Shown one piece after another: positions 7,105 through 14,677 of a stretch of DNA of 18,879 nucleotides; the stretch's first letter is position 1, and each line of letters starts with the position of its first letter. Source of the stretch: Gammaproteobacteria bacterium (lineage in GTDB: Bacteria; Pseudomonadota; Gammaproteobacteria; Natronospirales; REEB76); assembly GCA_027317045.1 (NCBI GenBank), contig DAHVFI010000297.1:1-18879 (forward strand), given 5' to 3'. The translations under genes were made by a program, and so were the position numbers. The notes beneath the pieces are model-generated. The model saw nothing but the letters and a program-made list of their open reading frames with translations, was not told the DNA's origin and searched no databases.

Positions 7105-7815
7105 CTAATCGTCCTGCCATAGACATTTCCCGCCACTGGACTTGGCGATGGCCTCCAGTTTGCGCCGGTGAGCCTCGCGCTCCTGCTCCGATGCACGCAG
7201 TACACGCAAGTTCAATCCGGCCCGGTTTACTTGATTGCGTTTGGAATTCCGCATTCGCCCAGATATCTCCGCCGAGGCATCCAACAGCAACGCCGCCTGA
7301 CCCCCGGTCATGGCGAGATACACATCCGCGAGTATCTGGGCATCCAGCAACGCGCCGTGAAACTGACGCGCGGAATTGTCCACGTTATAGCGCTTGCAAA
7401 GCGCATCCAGGCTGTTCTTCTGTCCCGAGTGCAGCCGGCGCGCCAATTCCAGCGTATCCAATACGCCACAGCGCTGAGTGATGTCCGCATCGGCATAGCC
7501 CAGGATGCGCAACTCATTATTGATGAACGTCACATCAAAGGCGGCGTTATGTATGACCAGTTCAGCGCCCTCAATGAACTTCAGGAAGGACTGTGCAATC
7601 TCGGCAAAGCGCGGTTTGTTGGACAGGAACTCATTGCTGAGGTTGTGGATCTCGAGTGCGCCCGGCTCCACTTCGCGGTCTGGATTCACATATTCATGGA
7701 AGGTGTGCCCCGTGAAGCGCCGATCCAGAAGTTCAATACAGCCGATTTCAATGATGCGGTGACCTTCAGCGGGTTCCAAACCGGTGGTTTCAGTATCCAG
7801 GACAATTTGACGCAT
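7105..7815 (-). CDS. dnaQ: DNA polymerase III epsilon subunit (3'-5' proofreading exonuclease)
   Basis: Proofreading exonuclease of the replicative polymerase core, bound to the alpha subunit. The 236 residues (E. coli 243) hold the DEDDh motifs: ExoI with Asp7 and Glu9 in LDTETTG, ExoII with Asp94 in HNAAFDVTFINNE, and ExoIII with His153 and Asp158 in HGALLDAQILADVY. After the nuclease domain, GGQAALLL aligns with the place of the beta-clamp-binding segment of E. coli epsilon, and a basic linker leads to the C-terminal alpha-binding tail. ATG at 7815, with GGA 6 nt upstream. It follows rnhA by 52 bases on the same strand and its stop abuts the nhaB start. In E. coli dnaQ and rnhA are divergent; here they are collinear. 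Confidence 0.97.
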   Translation of the reverse strand: MRQIVLDTETTGLEPAEGHRIIEIGCIELLDRRFTGHTFHEYVNPDREVEPGALEIHNLSNEFLSNKPRFAEIAQSFLKFIEGAELVIHNAAFDVTFINNELRILGYADADITQRCGVLDTLELARRLHSGQKNSLDALCKRYNVDNSARQFHGALLDAQILADVYLAMTGGQAALLLDASAEISGRMRNSKRNQVNRAGLNLRVLRASEQEREAHRRKLEAIAKSSGGKCLWQDD

Positions 7816-7867
7816 GCGTTTTCCGGTCCTCAGACCACAAAGACAGCGTGTCTGGACTTTTCACTTC

Positions 7868-8329
7868 TCATTCTTGGGTGCCTGCTTCCAGCATCTTATC
7901 GATAGCTGCATTGGCAAGCCGGTCCACCTGCTCATTACCCGCATTACCCGCATGCCCGCGCACCCAGCGCCAATCTACCCGGTGTCGGACCGTGACCGTA
8001 TCCAGTTGTTGCCACAGGTCTTGATTCTTGACCGCTTTTTTATTCGCGGTTTTCCAGCCACGCAGCTTCCATGTCGCCAGCCATTCACTGATACCGCGCT
8101 GCACATATTCCGAATCGGTATACAGAACCACACGGCAGGGTTGCTTGAGCGCTTCCAATGCGCGCACTGCGGCGGTAAGTTCCATGCGGTTGTTGGTGGT
8201 CTGCGTTTCCGCACCCTGCAGAATCCTTGCATGCCCGTTGCAGCGCAACACCGCCGCCCAGCCGCCCGGACCCGGGTTGCCTCGGCACGCGCCATCGGTG
8301 TATATCTCGACCTCGTCCATTGCATTCAT
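7868..8329 (-). CDS. rnhA: Ribonuclease HI
   Basis: Endonuclease that cuts the RNA strand of RNA-DNA hybrids, used in primer and R-loop removal. From the chosen ATG at 8329 the protein has 153 residues (E. coli 155). The catalytic set is complete: Asp12 in IYTDGACRGNPGPGG, Glu50 in TTNNRMELTAA, Asp72 in LYTDSEYV, His126 in WVRGHAG, and Asp136 in NEQVDRLA. The basic handle region (KLRGWKTANKKAVKNQDLW) is present. The ATG overlaps the stop of the upstream methyltransferase (TGATG), so coupling is likely, as no clear Shine-Dalgarno is visible. A GTG one codon earlier (8332) and an ATG at 8320, closest to the E. coli N-terminus, are alternatives. Confidence 0.96.
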   Translation of the reverse strand: MNAMDEVEIYTDGACRGNPGPGGWAAVLRCNGHARILQGAETQTTNNRMELTAAVRALEALKQPCRVVLYTDSEYVQRGISEWLATWKLRGWKTANKKAVKNQDLWQQLDTVTVRHRVDWRWVRGHAGNAGNEQVDRLANAAIDKMLEAGTQE

Positions 8330-9021
8330 CACACGGTTGGTTTAGCCACGCCTGCAAATGCGCGCCGCGGTCTGGCGCGCTTGAGACGCAGCGGTGTTAC
8401 GGCAAATACCCGCTTGCGGGCCACCAGCATATAGGCGCTGGCACTCAGGCGCCAGTGCAATCGGTCGAGAAAGGCACTGCGCACCAATAAGCGGTGATGA
8501 AACGGCGGACGAAAAAGATAATGTTGCAGGCGCAGGGTTTCAAAACCGAGTACCGTCAGCCATGCCCGCAGGCGCCCGGCTGAAACGTAGTTGCCGGCCC
8601 AGGGCGTGACTCTGCCGAGTTGCTGTCGCAAAGCCCACGACCCCCAGGGATGAAATCCCAGCACGATGATATGTCCCTCGCCGACCAACACGCGCTCGAC
8701 TTCACGCAATATGCGGTGCGGGTCCTTGGAATGTTCCAGCGTATGCGGCAACAATACGGCATCCACGGAATCACCGGCGAAAGGCAGATCACCCGGATAA
8801 GCGCAGACCTGGACCCCGGCGACGGCGCGCTGCGGAGCGAGCACGAAACGCGCACGAATGGCGCTGGACTGCAATAACGCGCCAGGCGGCCCCCAAAAAC
8901 CGGCCTGCACCAGAAAATAGCCGAAAACAGTCGGCAGTACTTCGGCGAGCGCTGCACGCTCCTGCCTCAGCAGGTAAGCGCCGATACGCTCCTCAAACCA
9001 GGAATTCAATTCAGCCCGCAT
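8329..9021 (-). CDS. YafS-like SAM-dependent methyltransferase family protein
   Basis: A 230-residue protein similar to E. coli YafS, whose substrate is not established. The middle reads LPFAGDSVDAVLLPHTLEHSKDPHRILREVERVL, followed by EGHIIVLGFHPWG; these are the later motifs of a class I methyltransferase fold and match YafS. The usual glycine-rich SAM motif (D/E-x-G-x-G-x-G) is not seen near the N-terminus, where the sequence reads GYFLVQAGFWG instead; E. coli YafS is atypical there too. The C-terminus is rich in Arg and Lys. ATG at 9021 is the only reasonable start, since an in-frame stop lies shortly upstream; no Shine-Dalgarno is apparent. It is divergent from gloB and overlaps rnhA. The neighbourhood gloB / yafS / rnhA / dnaQ supports the assignment. 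Confidence 0.85.
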   Translation of the reverse strand: MRAELNSWFEERIGAYLLRQERAALAEVLPTVFGYFLVQAGFWGPPGALLQSSAIRARFVLAPQRAVAGVQVCAYPGDLPFAGDSVDAVLLPHTLEHSKDPHRILREVERVLVGEGHIIVLGFHPWGSWALRQQLGRVTPWAGNYVSAGRLRAWLTVLGFETLRLQHYLFRPPFHHRLLVRSAFLDRLHWRLSASAYMLVARKRVFAVTPLRLKRARPRRAFAGVAKPTV

Positions 9022-9087
9022 GCTGCAAACGCGCTGCTATGCTCATCGCACACCCCGCTGCGGGACATTAGCACAATACGCCTGGAT

Positions 9088-9116
9088 TTGGAGGCTGCGG
9101 TTGGCTTCGCTACCAT
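9088..9116 (+). promoter_or_regulatory. Possible gloB promoter giving a leaderless mRNA
   Basis: TTGGAG (9088-9093) and TACCAT (9111-9116) are 17 bp apart. The -10 matches 4 of 6 and the -35 only 3 of 6. Transcription would start at about 9122-9124, at or next to the gloB ATG (9123). No Shine-Dalgarno precedes that ATG, which fits a leaderless transcript. Tentative. Confidence 0.35.
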
Positions 9117-9122
9117 AAGCGC

Positions 9123-9893
9123 ATGGCTTTTGAACTCATACCCCTGCCGGCGTTCCGCGACAATTACATCTGGTTGCTGGCCGGTTCCAAGACCGCCGTT
9201 GCGGTGGATCCAGGCGATGCAACCCCGGTCCTTGAGGCGCTTGCTAAACGCCAGCTGCTGCTGGCTGCGGTCCTCGTCACGCATCATCATGCGGATCATG
9301 CGGGCGGAGCTGCGATACTGGCCGCGCGGTTCGACTGCCCGGTTTTCGGCCCGGCCGGCGAAGCCATAGAAGCGGTGAACCAGCCGCTCCGGGAAGGCCA
9401 GCAAGCGGACATCCCGGCCCTGGAAACCCGCTTCAAAGTGCTGGAAATCCCCGGGCATACCGCCGGGCATATCGCCTACTGCGGCCACAATATAGTATTC
9501 TGCGGTGACACGCTGTTCAGCGCCGGTTGCGGGCGGCTGTTCGAGGGCACCGCCGCACAGATGAGTCGTTCTCTGGCAAAGCTTTCGGCCTTGCCGGATT
9601 CTACGGCAATCTGCTGCGGGCACGAATACACCGTGGCAAATCTGCGGTTTGCCCTGGCAGTGGAACCTGACAACCGGGACATCCTCGACTATGCTGAGGA
9701 CGCCGCGGAACTTCGGAGCCGGAACCTGCCGACCCTGCCGTCCACCCTGGGGCGGGAACGCCGCGTGAATCCGTTTCTGCGCTGCGGCATGCCGGACGTG
9801 GTGAACGCCGCAGAGCGGCATGCGGGACATGAACTGCGGAATCCGATAGAGGTTTTTGCCGTGATCCGAAGTTGGAAAGATACTTTTACCTGA
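9123..9893 (+). CDS. gloB: Hydroxyacylglutathione hydrolase (glyoxalase II)
   Basis: Hydrolyses S-lactoylglutathione to lactate and glutathione, the second step of methylglyoxal detoxification in the cytoplasm. It has 256 residues (E. coli 251) and a metallo-beta-lactamase fold. The binuclear metal site is complete: His54, His56, Asp58 and His59 in THHHADHAGG, His112 in IPGHTAGH, Asp129 in FCGDTLFSAGCGRLFEG, and His167 in CCGHEYT. The C-terminal glutathione-binding region holds LGRERRVNPFLR. ATG at 9123 gives the conserved N-terminus FELIPLPAFRDNYIW; no ribosome site is seen. mltD begins 9 bases after its stop, so the two probably form one transcript. Divergent from the yafS-like gene. Confidence 0.96.
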   Translation: MAFELIPLPAFRDNYIWLLAGSKTAVAVDPGDATPVLEALAKRQLLLAAVLVTHHHADHAGGAAILAARFDCPVFGPAGEAIEAVNQPLREGQQADIPALETRFKVLEIPGHTAGHIAYCGHNIVFCGDTLFSAGCGRLFEGTAAQMSRSLAKLSALPDSTAICCGHEYTVANLRFALAVEPDNRDILDYAEDAAELRSRNLPTLPSTLGRERRVNPFLRCGMPDVVNAAERHAGHELRNPIEVFAVIRSWKDTFT

Positions 9894-9902
9894 ACGAGCC
9901 AT

Positions 9903-11600
9903 ATGCCAATGACCCAATGCACAACGTTACTCGCTCTTATGTGCGCCTGCGGCCTGGTTCTCGGCGGCTGTGCGACGCTGAATCACAAACCGCCCGCGGA
10001 TACCGCTGCTCCATCGGCCGCCACAAGCACCCCGCCAGCCGCGGTTACTGCCGCCAATCCGGCCATCGGCGCCGACACGGCCACACCCATTCCGGATGTG
10101 AATGATACTTCGCCGCTGATCCAGTGGGAAGATATCACCATCACCCCGGCGGAAATCAAATACGATAACCTCTGGGATTACCTCGGCAAACATTTCAGCC
10201 TTTCAACCGCAGGCGGTGATGGGCGTGTTCAGGGCGAGCTCAATTGGTTTGCCGAGCACGGCTCCTATTTGCAGCGTACCGCCAACCGTGCACGCCCTTA
10301 TCTGTATTACATCGTGCAACAGGTACAGGCGCACAAGATGCCGTTGGATATCGCACTGCTGCCGGTGGTGGAAAGTGCATTTGATCCGTTCGCCTATTCC
10401 AATGGTCGCGCCGCGGGTCTGTGGCAATTCATCCCCGGTACCGGCCGGCGCTGGGATCTAAAACAGGACTGGTGGTATGACGGCCGCCGCGACATCGTGG
10501 CTTCCACAAACGCAGCCTTGGATTATCTCCAATATCTACACAACGAATTCAGCAACGATTGGTTGCTGGCACTGGCGGCCTACAATTCCGGCGGCGGCAC
10601 TGTGAGCCGTGCCATCGAGCGCAACCGGCGTCGCGGCCTGCCCACGGATTTCTGGCACCTGGACCTGCCGGCCGAAACCCGCGCCTACGTACCGCGGCTA
10701 TTGGCCATCTGCCAGCTGATCGCCACCTTGGGACATGACGGCGTGGACCTGCCGGCTATTCCCAACAAACCCTATCTGGCGGAGGTGGATGCCGGCGGTC
10801 AAATTGATCTGGCCACCGCAGCCAGACTTGCGGGCATCAGCAATCAACAGATGTACCTGCTGAACCCCGGCTTCAACCGTTGGGCCACCGATCCGAGGGG
10901 TCCTTATACCTTATTGGTGCCGCTGGACAAGAAGGATGCGTTTGCAACGGCGCTTGCTTCTTTGCCGCCTCACGACCGGGTGCAGTGGGATACGCACAGC
11001 GTGCATAACGGCGACACCCTGGGTGGAATCGCGCGCCATTACCACACCACGGTTGCGGTATTACGGCAGCTTAACGGCATCCGTGGCAACCTCATCCGCG
11101 TGCACCAGATGCTGTTGATCCCGGTGGCGCGCAAAACCCTGGCCGATGTCACCTTGGTGGCGGAAGCGCGCGTGGCTCGCAGACATCGCTACGCTCACGA
11201 CCGCTATGAGTCCCACGGCCGCATTGTGCATCACGTCAGACAGGGTGAATCTCTGTGGAGCATCGCACGCCGCTATAACGTCAAGGTGGCGGAACTGATC
11301 CAGTGGAATGGACTGGGTCACCACCATCTGCTGCATGTGGGCCAAAAACTTACGATCCGATCACGCCATGCACGGGCGCTGGATACCGCCGCTGCGGCTG
11401 GGCCAGGCCCCCAGGACAGCCAACGTACCGTTTATTACACGGTCCACGAGGGTGATTCGTTGTATTCCATTTCCTCGCGTTTTCGCGTCAGCGTCGCGAA
11501 CATCGCCAATTGGAATGGAATAAACAAGCATGGCTACATCCACGCGGGCGAACAGCTCAAGCTCTACGTGGATGTCACCGATCAATCTGCCAGCAGCTAA
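9903..11600 (+). CDS. mltD: Membrane-bound lytic transglycosylase D with three LysM domains
   Basis: Outer-membrane lipoprotein that cleaves peptidoglycan with formation of 1,6-anhydromuramyl ends. A lipoprotein signal peptide ends in the lipobox LGGC, so Cys23 would be the lipidated residue. An Ala/Pro/Thr-rich linker runs to about 65. The family 1 SLT domain spans about 135-260, with the catalytic Glu157 in LLPVVESAFDPFAYS, then GRAAGLWQFIPGTGRRW and LLALAAYNSGGGTVSRAI. Three LysM repeats start near 365 (HSVHNGDTLGGIA), 443 (HHVRQGESLWSIA) and 512 (YTVHEGDSLYSIS). The length of 565 compares with 452 and two LysM in E. coli. A His/Arg-rich stretch (427-445) separates LysM 1 and 2. Start ATG 9903 has only a weak ribosome site; ATG 9909 is also possible. 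It follows gloB by 9 bases. Confidence 0.96.
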   Translation: MPMTQCTTLLALMCACGLVLGGCATLNHKPPADTAAPSAATSTPPAAVTAANPAIGADTATPIPDVNDTSPLIQWEDITITPAEIKYDNLWDYLGKHFSLSTAGGDGRVQGELNWFAEHGSYLQRTANRARPYLYYIVQQVQAHKMPLDIALLPVVESAFDPFAYSNGRAAGLWQFIPGTGRRWDLKQDWWYDGRRDIVASTNAALDYLQYLHNEFSNDWLLALAAYNSGGGTVSRAIERNRRRGLPTDFWHLDLPAETRAYVPRLLAICQLIATLGHDGVDLPAIPNKPYLAEVDAGGQIDLATAARLAGISNQQMYLLNPGFNRWATDPRGPYTLLVPLDKKDAFATALASLPPHDRVQWDTHSVHNGDTLGGIARHYHTTVAVLRQLNGIRGNLIRVHQMLLIPVARKTLADVTLVAEARVARRHRYAHDRYESHGRIVHHVRQGESLWSIARRYNVKVAELIQWNGLGHHHLLHVGQKLTIRSRHARALDTAAAAGPGPQDSQRTVYYTVHEGDSLYSISSRFRVSVANIANWNGINKHGYIHAGEQLKLYVDVTDQSASS

Positions 11601-11613
11601 TTGCCCGCGTCGC

Positions 11614-11627
11614 GGTCAATGTTGACC
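11614..11627. promoter_or_regulatory. Operator-like palindrome upstream of fabI
   Basis: GGTCAA and TTGACC form perfect 6-bp arms around TG, in the 49-base gap between mltD and fabI, 13 nt before the fabI Shine-Dalgarno AAGGAG. It could bind a dimeric regulator or form a small RNA hairpin. It does not match the FabR or FadR sites I know. A chance palindrome is possible. Confidence 0.3.
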
Positions 11628-11649
11628 CGATGCTTTCCAAGGAGTTTCC

Positions 11650-12432
11650 ATGGGATTTCTCGCCGCTAAACGTGCGCTTATCGTTGGACTCGCCAGCGAA
11701 CGCTCCATCGCCTATGGCATCGCCGAGGCCTTCCGTCGCGAAGGTGCGGATATCGCCTTTACCTACCAGGGCGAGCGCCTCAAGGAACGGGTGGAAAGCA
11801 TGGCCAAGGAATTCGGCTCGCAGCTCACTTTCCCCATGGACGTTGCCAGCGATGCCGAGATTGAGGCTGCTTTTGCGGCCCTGAAACGTCATTGGAACGC
11901 ACTCGACATCATCGTGCATTCCGTGGCCTTCGCTCCCCGCGAACAACTGACAGGCAATTATGCCGACGTGGTGACCCGCGAGGGTTTCCGCATCGCCCAT
12001 GACATCAGCGCCTACAGCCTGGCAGCGCTCGCCAAGGCGGGCCGGTCCATGATGCAGGGGCGTCCTGCGGCCCTGCTGACCCTGACTTATCTAGGCGCGG
12101 TACGGGCGATTCCCAATTACAACGTCATGGGCCCCGCCAAAGCCAGCCTCGAAGCCAACGTGCGTTTCCTGGCCAATGCGCTCGGACCCGAGGGCATCCG
12201 CGTCAATGGTATTTCCGCCGGACCCATCAAAACCCTGGCCGCAGCAGGCATCGGCGGTTTCCGCTCGATTCTCGAACACGTGCAAACGATGACGCCGCTC
12301 AAACGCAACGTCAGTATCGAGGATGTGGGCAATGCCGCGGCATTTCTGTGCTCCGATCTGGCCGCCGGTATCACCGGTGAAATCCTGTACGTGGACGCGG
12401 GTTATAGTCACGTGGGCATGAGCATCGGGTAA
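11650..12432 (+). CDS. fabI: Enoyl-[acyl-carrier-protein] reductase (NADH) FabI
   Basis: Catalyses the last reduction of each fatty-acid elongation cycle, turning enoyl-ACP into acyl-ACP. It has 260 residues of the short-chain dehydrogenase fold. The FabI-type cofactor motif is GLASERSIAYGIA, and the active site is Tyr147, Tyr157 and Lys164 in LTYLGAVRAIPNYNVMGPAK. GIRVNGISAGPIKTLAAAGI covers the flexible substrate loop. Position 93, Gly in E. coli and linked there to triclosan response, is Ala (SVAFAP), a residue also common in other FabI proteins. ATG at 11650 has a strong AAGGAG site 5 nt upstream. It follows mltD by 49 bases and converges with ppiD. Confidence 0.97.
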   Translation: MGFLAAKRALIVGLASERSIAYGIAEAFRREGADIAFTYQGERLKERVESMAKEFGSQLTFPMDVASDAEIEAAFAALKRHWNALDIIVHSVAFAPREQLTGNYADVVTREGFRIAHDISAYSLAALAKAGRSMMQGRPAALLTLTYLGAVRAIPNYNVMGPAKASLEANVRFLANALGPEGIRVNGISAGPIKTLAAAGIGGFRSILEHVQTMTPLKRNVSIEDVGNAAAFLCSDLAAGITGEILYVDAGYSHVGMSIG

Positions 12433-12448
12433 CCGGGTTTCAACACCT

Positions 12449-12476
12449 AAAAAAACAGGCCCGCGCTACGGGCCTG
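12449..12476 (-). terminator. Rho-independent terminator of ppiD, facing fabI
   Basis: A perfect 8-bp stem (CAGGCCCG with CGGGCCTG) closes a 5-base loop. On the minus strand it is followed at once by seven T residues (12449-12455), so it fits the end of ppiD. On the plus strand only CTTCTC follows, so it is a weak terminator for fabI at best. Confidence 0.85.
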
Positions 12477-12500
12477 CTTCTCAATACGGCCAAGGTACTT

Positions 12501-14420
12501 TTATTCCTGGATGTTGTTGTTATAGATTTTGATCTTGGCATGTTGGCGCAGATCCGCCAGATAGGCGGCGAATTCGGCGTTCGCATTGAGCCGGCTCAAT
12601 TCCTGCAATTTCGCAATGCGCTGGTCCTTGCTTAAGGTGGATATATCGCCGGCTTTGACGCCGCTCAGCACGAATACCGCCTGGTCGCCGTCAGCCAGCG
12701 CCACTGTTCCCGGCTCGGAAGCGCCGCTCGCCGGTTTGGGCGCCATAAAAACGGCAGTGAGCACTGCTGGTGGCACGCTGGCATCGGTGCGGCTTACAAA
12801 CTTCGCCGCCGTGAAACTCAGAGCGTACTTCTTTGCCACCCCGGCAATATCCTGGCCCGACTTGAGCGCTGTTTCGGCAGACTCGGCGGTTTGCTGCGCT
12901 TCCCGAACAGCCTGCTGTTGCTTGAGAAGCGTCGCAATCTGATCACGGACTTCGGCCAGAGGTTTCCGCTCGCTGGGTATATGCCCCTGCACACGGATGA
13001 CCACCACGTGGTTGGGCCCGATTTGGATGGGGTCACTGTTGTTGCCCTGAGCCAAGACTTCATCGCTGAATGCCTTGCGGCGGACTGCCGGATTGGCGGC
13101 GATACCGCCGCCGCTGTCACGGGTTACGTTATCGACGCTCTCGATGGGCAGATTGAGCTGCTTGCTCACCGTCTGCAGGGAATCAGGATGCTCATAGGCG
13201 AGATTTGCCAGTTTATCGCCGAGCGCGAAGTACTCGTCGTCCGCCCGTTTCTTTTGGTATTCAGCCAGCAATTGCCCGCGCACCTGGTCAAACGGTTGGG
13301 TGCTGGGGGCGCGGATCCCGTCTAGCTTGATGATGTGATAACCATACTGGCTGCGGATAGGCCCCACCACGTCGCCCACCTTGGGGATATTGAAGAGCGC
13401 GTCTTCGAAGGGCTTTACCATGGCGCCGCGCTCGATCCAACCCAGATCGCCGCCACGCTTCGCCGAGCCCGGGTCATCGGAATATTTCTCGGCGAGTTTG
13501 GCAAAATCCGCTCCGGCCCTGAGTTGTTTGAGAATATCCTCCGCCTTGGCCCTAGCAGCTGCGTCGGCTTTTGGATCGTTGCCATTCACCGCGATCAGTA
13601 TATGTTGGGCCTCGCGTGTTTCGTTCTGCTTGAAAGATGCGATCTGCTGTTGATAGAGGGCCTGCAGCTGCGCATCGCTCGCCTGTATCCCTTTCGCCAG
13701 TTGTGTCTCATCCAACTCCACATAGGCGAGCGTGACTTTTTCAGGCGTCATGAATTGATCGGCGTGGGCTTGGTAATACGCCGCAATATCGGCATCCGAG
13801 ACCTTGGCCTGGTCCAGGTACGGCCTGGTAGCGACCGTGGCGTAAGCGATCTGGCGTTGCTCATTCTGCACTGCCTGATCGATTTCAAGCTGTTGTGGTG
13901 TGCCGAATGCGCTGGCCTGAATCGCATTCTGCAGTTGGTTCACGGTGAGTCCCTGGCGTTCGCGCTGTTCAAAAGTTGCGGCTGTCAAGCCGTTGCCGGA
14001 AAGCGTTGCCTGATACACCTGCGCGGAAAACTTGCCGTCCACCTGAAAGGCCGGTATCTGCTGCACGGCGGACACAAGATCCGCGTCGCTGACACTGTAA
14101 TGCTGCTTTGCAACCTGTTGGTCGAGCAGGGTCTCATTGATGAGCTGCCGCAGGACTTCCTGGCGGAGTTGCTTCTCGTCGATCAATCCGGGCTTGAAGG
14201 AGGCGCCGAACGCCTGTTGCAACTGCTGGTAGCGGCTCTGATAGGCCTGCTGGAAATCCTGAGGCGAAATCTCAGTGCCGTTCACCTCCGCCACCGAGGT
14301 ATTGCCCGACGCGGAAAAATATGAATTGATGCCCCAGAGAGCGAACGGTCCGATAATCAATACCAGAATGATGCCCGTCAGCCATTTGGGGATATTATCC
14401 CGGAATGCTTGTATCACCAT
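12501..14420 (-). CDS. ppiD: Periplasmic folding chaperone PpiD (SurA-like, parvulin domain)
   Basis: Inner-membrane-anchored chaperone near the Sec translocon that helps newly exported proteins fold. It has 639 residues (E. coli 623). A short cytoplasmic N-terminus is followed by one membrane helix at about 13-33. The SurA-like chaperone region starts with VAEVNGTEISPQDFQQAY. The parvulin domain spans about 268-368 and keeps PpiC-like residues: His273 in AQHIL, GGDLGW (323-328), Met334 and Phe338 in MVKPF, and YGYHIIK. E. coli PpiD has lost several of these. A long helical C-terminal part follows, with a Gln/Ala-rich coiled-coil-like stretch near 495-525. ATG 14420 has AGGA 9 nt upstream. 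The gene follows the tRNA-Asp terminator on the same strand. Confidence 0.95.
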   Translation of the reverse strand: MVIQAFRDNIPKWLTGIILVLIIGPFALWGINSYFSASGNTSVAEVNGTEISPQDFQQAYQSRYQQLQQAFGASFKPGLIDEKQLRQEVLRQLINETLLDQQVAKQHYSVSDADLVSAVQQIPAFQVDGKFSAQVYQATLSGNGLTAATFEQRERQGLTVNQLQNAIQASAFGTPQQLEIDQAVQNEQRQIAYATVATRPYLDQAKVSDADIAAYYQAHADQFMTPEKVTLAYVELDETQLAKGIQASDAQLQALYQQQIASFKQNETREAQHILIAVNGNDPKADAAARAKAEDILKQLRAGADFAKLAEKYSDDPGSAKRGGDLGWIERGAMVKPFEDALFNIPKVGDVVGPIRSQYGYHIIKLDGIRAPSTQPFDQVRGQLLAEYQKKRADDEYFALGDKLANLAYEHPDSLQTVSKQLNLPIESVDNVTRDSGGGIAANPAVRRKAFSDEVLAQGNNSDPIQIGPNHVVVIRVQGHIPSERKPLAEVRDQIATLLKQQQAVREAQQTAESAETALKSGQDIAGVAKKYALSFTAAKFVSRTDASVPPAVLTAVFMAPKPASGASEPGTVALADGDQAVFVLSGVKAGDISTLSKDQRIAKLQELSRLNANAEFAAYLADLRQHAKIKIYNNNIQE

Positions 14421-14462
14421 GGCGGCTAATCCTGAAAAATCCAGCTATCGATGTCAGTCAGG

Positions 14463-14489
14463 AAAAAGGGCGCCACGCGGGCGCCCTTT
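14463..14489 (-). terminator. Terminator after tRNA-Asp
   Basis: A 10-bp stem (AAAGGGCGCC with GGCGCCCTTT) and 5-base loop lies 15 bases past the tRNA-Asp 3' end. On the minus strand it ends in TTTTTCC. It closes the transcript carrying tRNA-Val and tRNA-Asp and separates it from ppiD. Confidence 0.85.
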
Positions 14490-14504
14490 CACAGTACTAC
14501 AGTA

Positions 14505-14581
14505 TGGCGGAGTGGACGGGACTCGAACCCGCGACCCCCGGCGTGACAGGCCGGTATTCTAACCAGCTGAACTACCACTCC
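14505..14581 (-). tRNA. tRNA-Asp (anticodon GTC)
   Basis: A 77-base cloverleaf on the minus strand. Acceptor GGAGTGG pairs with CCACTCC, the anticodon stem CCGGC/GCCGG holds the loop CTGTCAC with anticodon GTC, the T-arm is GCGGG-TTCGAGT-CCCGT, and CCA is encoded. It lies 8 bases after tRNA-Val and before a strong terminator. Confidence 0.97.
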
Positions 14582-14589
14582 GCAGCGGG

Positions 14590-14665
14590 TGGTGGGTGCT
14601 GAGGGGATCGAACCCCCGACCCTCGCCGTGTAAAGGCGATGCTCTCCCAGCTGAGCTAAGCACCC
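14590..14665 (-). tRNA. tRNA-Val (anticodon TAC)
   Basis: A 76-base cloverleaf on the minus strand. Acceptor GGGTGCT pairs with AGCACCC, the anticodon loop TTTACAC holds TAC, the T-arm is GGGGG-TTCGATC-CCCTC with one G-U pair, and CCA is encoded. It begins 12 bases after the hupB stop codon, so processing from a hupB transcript is likely unless a weak promoter lies inside hupB. Confidence 0.97.
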
Positions 14666-14677
14666 CGAGTAAGCGGA

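Noticed and set aside
11923..11931. Ala at position 93 of FabI as a triclosan-resistance change
   Set aside because: Changes at Gly93 of E. coli FabI affect triclosan binding, but Ala is common at this place in natural FabI proteins, so it is not evidence of selected resistance.
13335..14324. Long plus-strand open frame of 329 codons opposite ppiD
   Set aside because: ppiD is fully supported on the other strand by its domains. The antisense frame has no recognisable family and arises from codon bias in GC-rich DNA.
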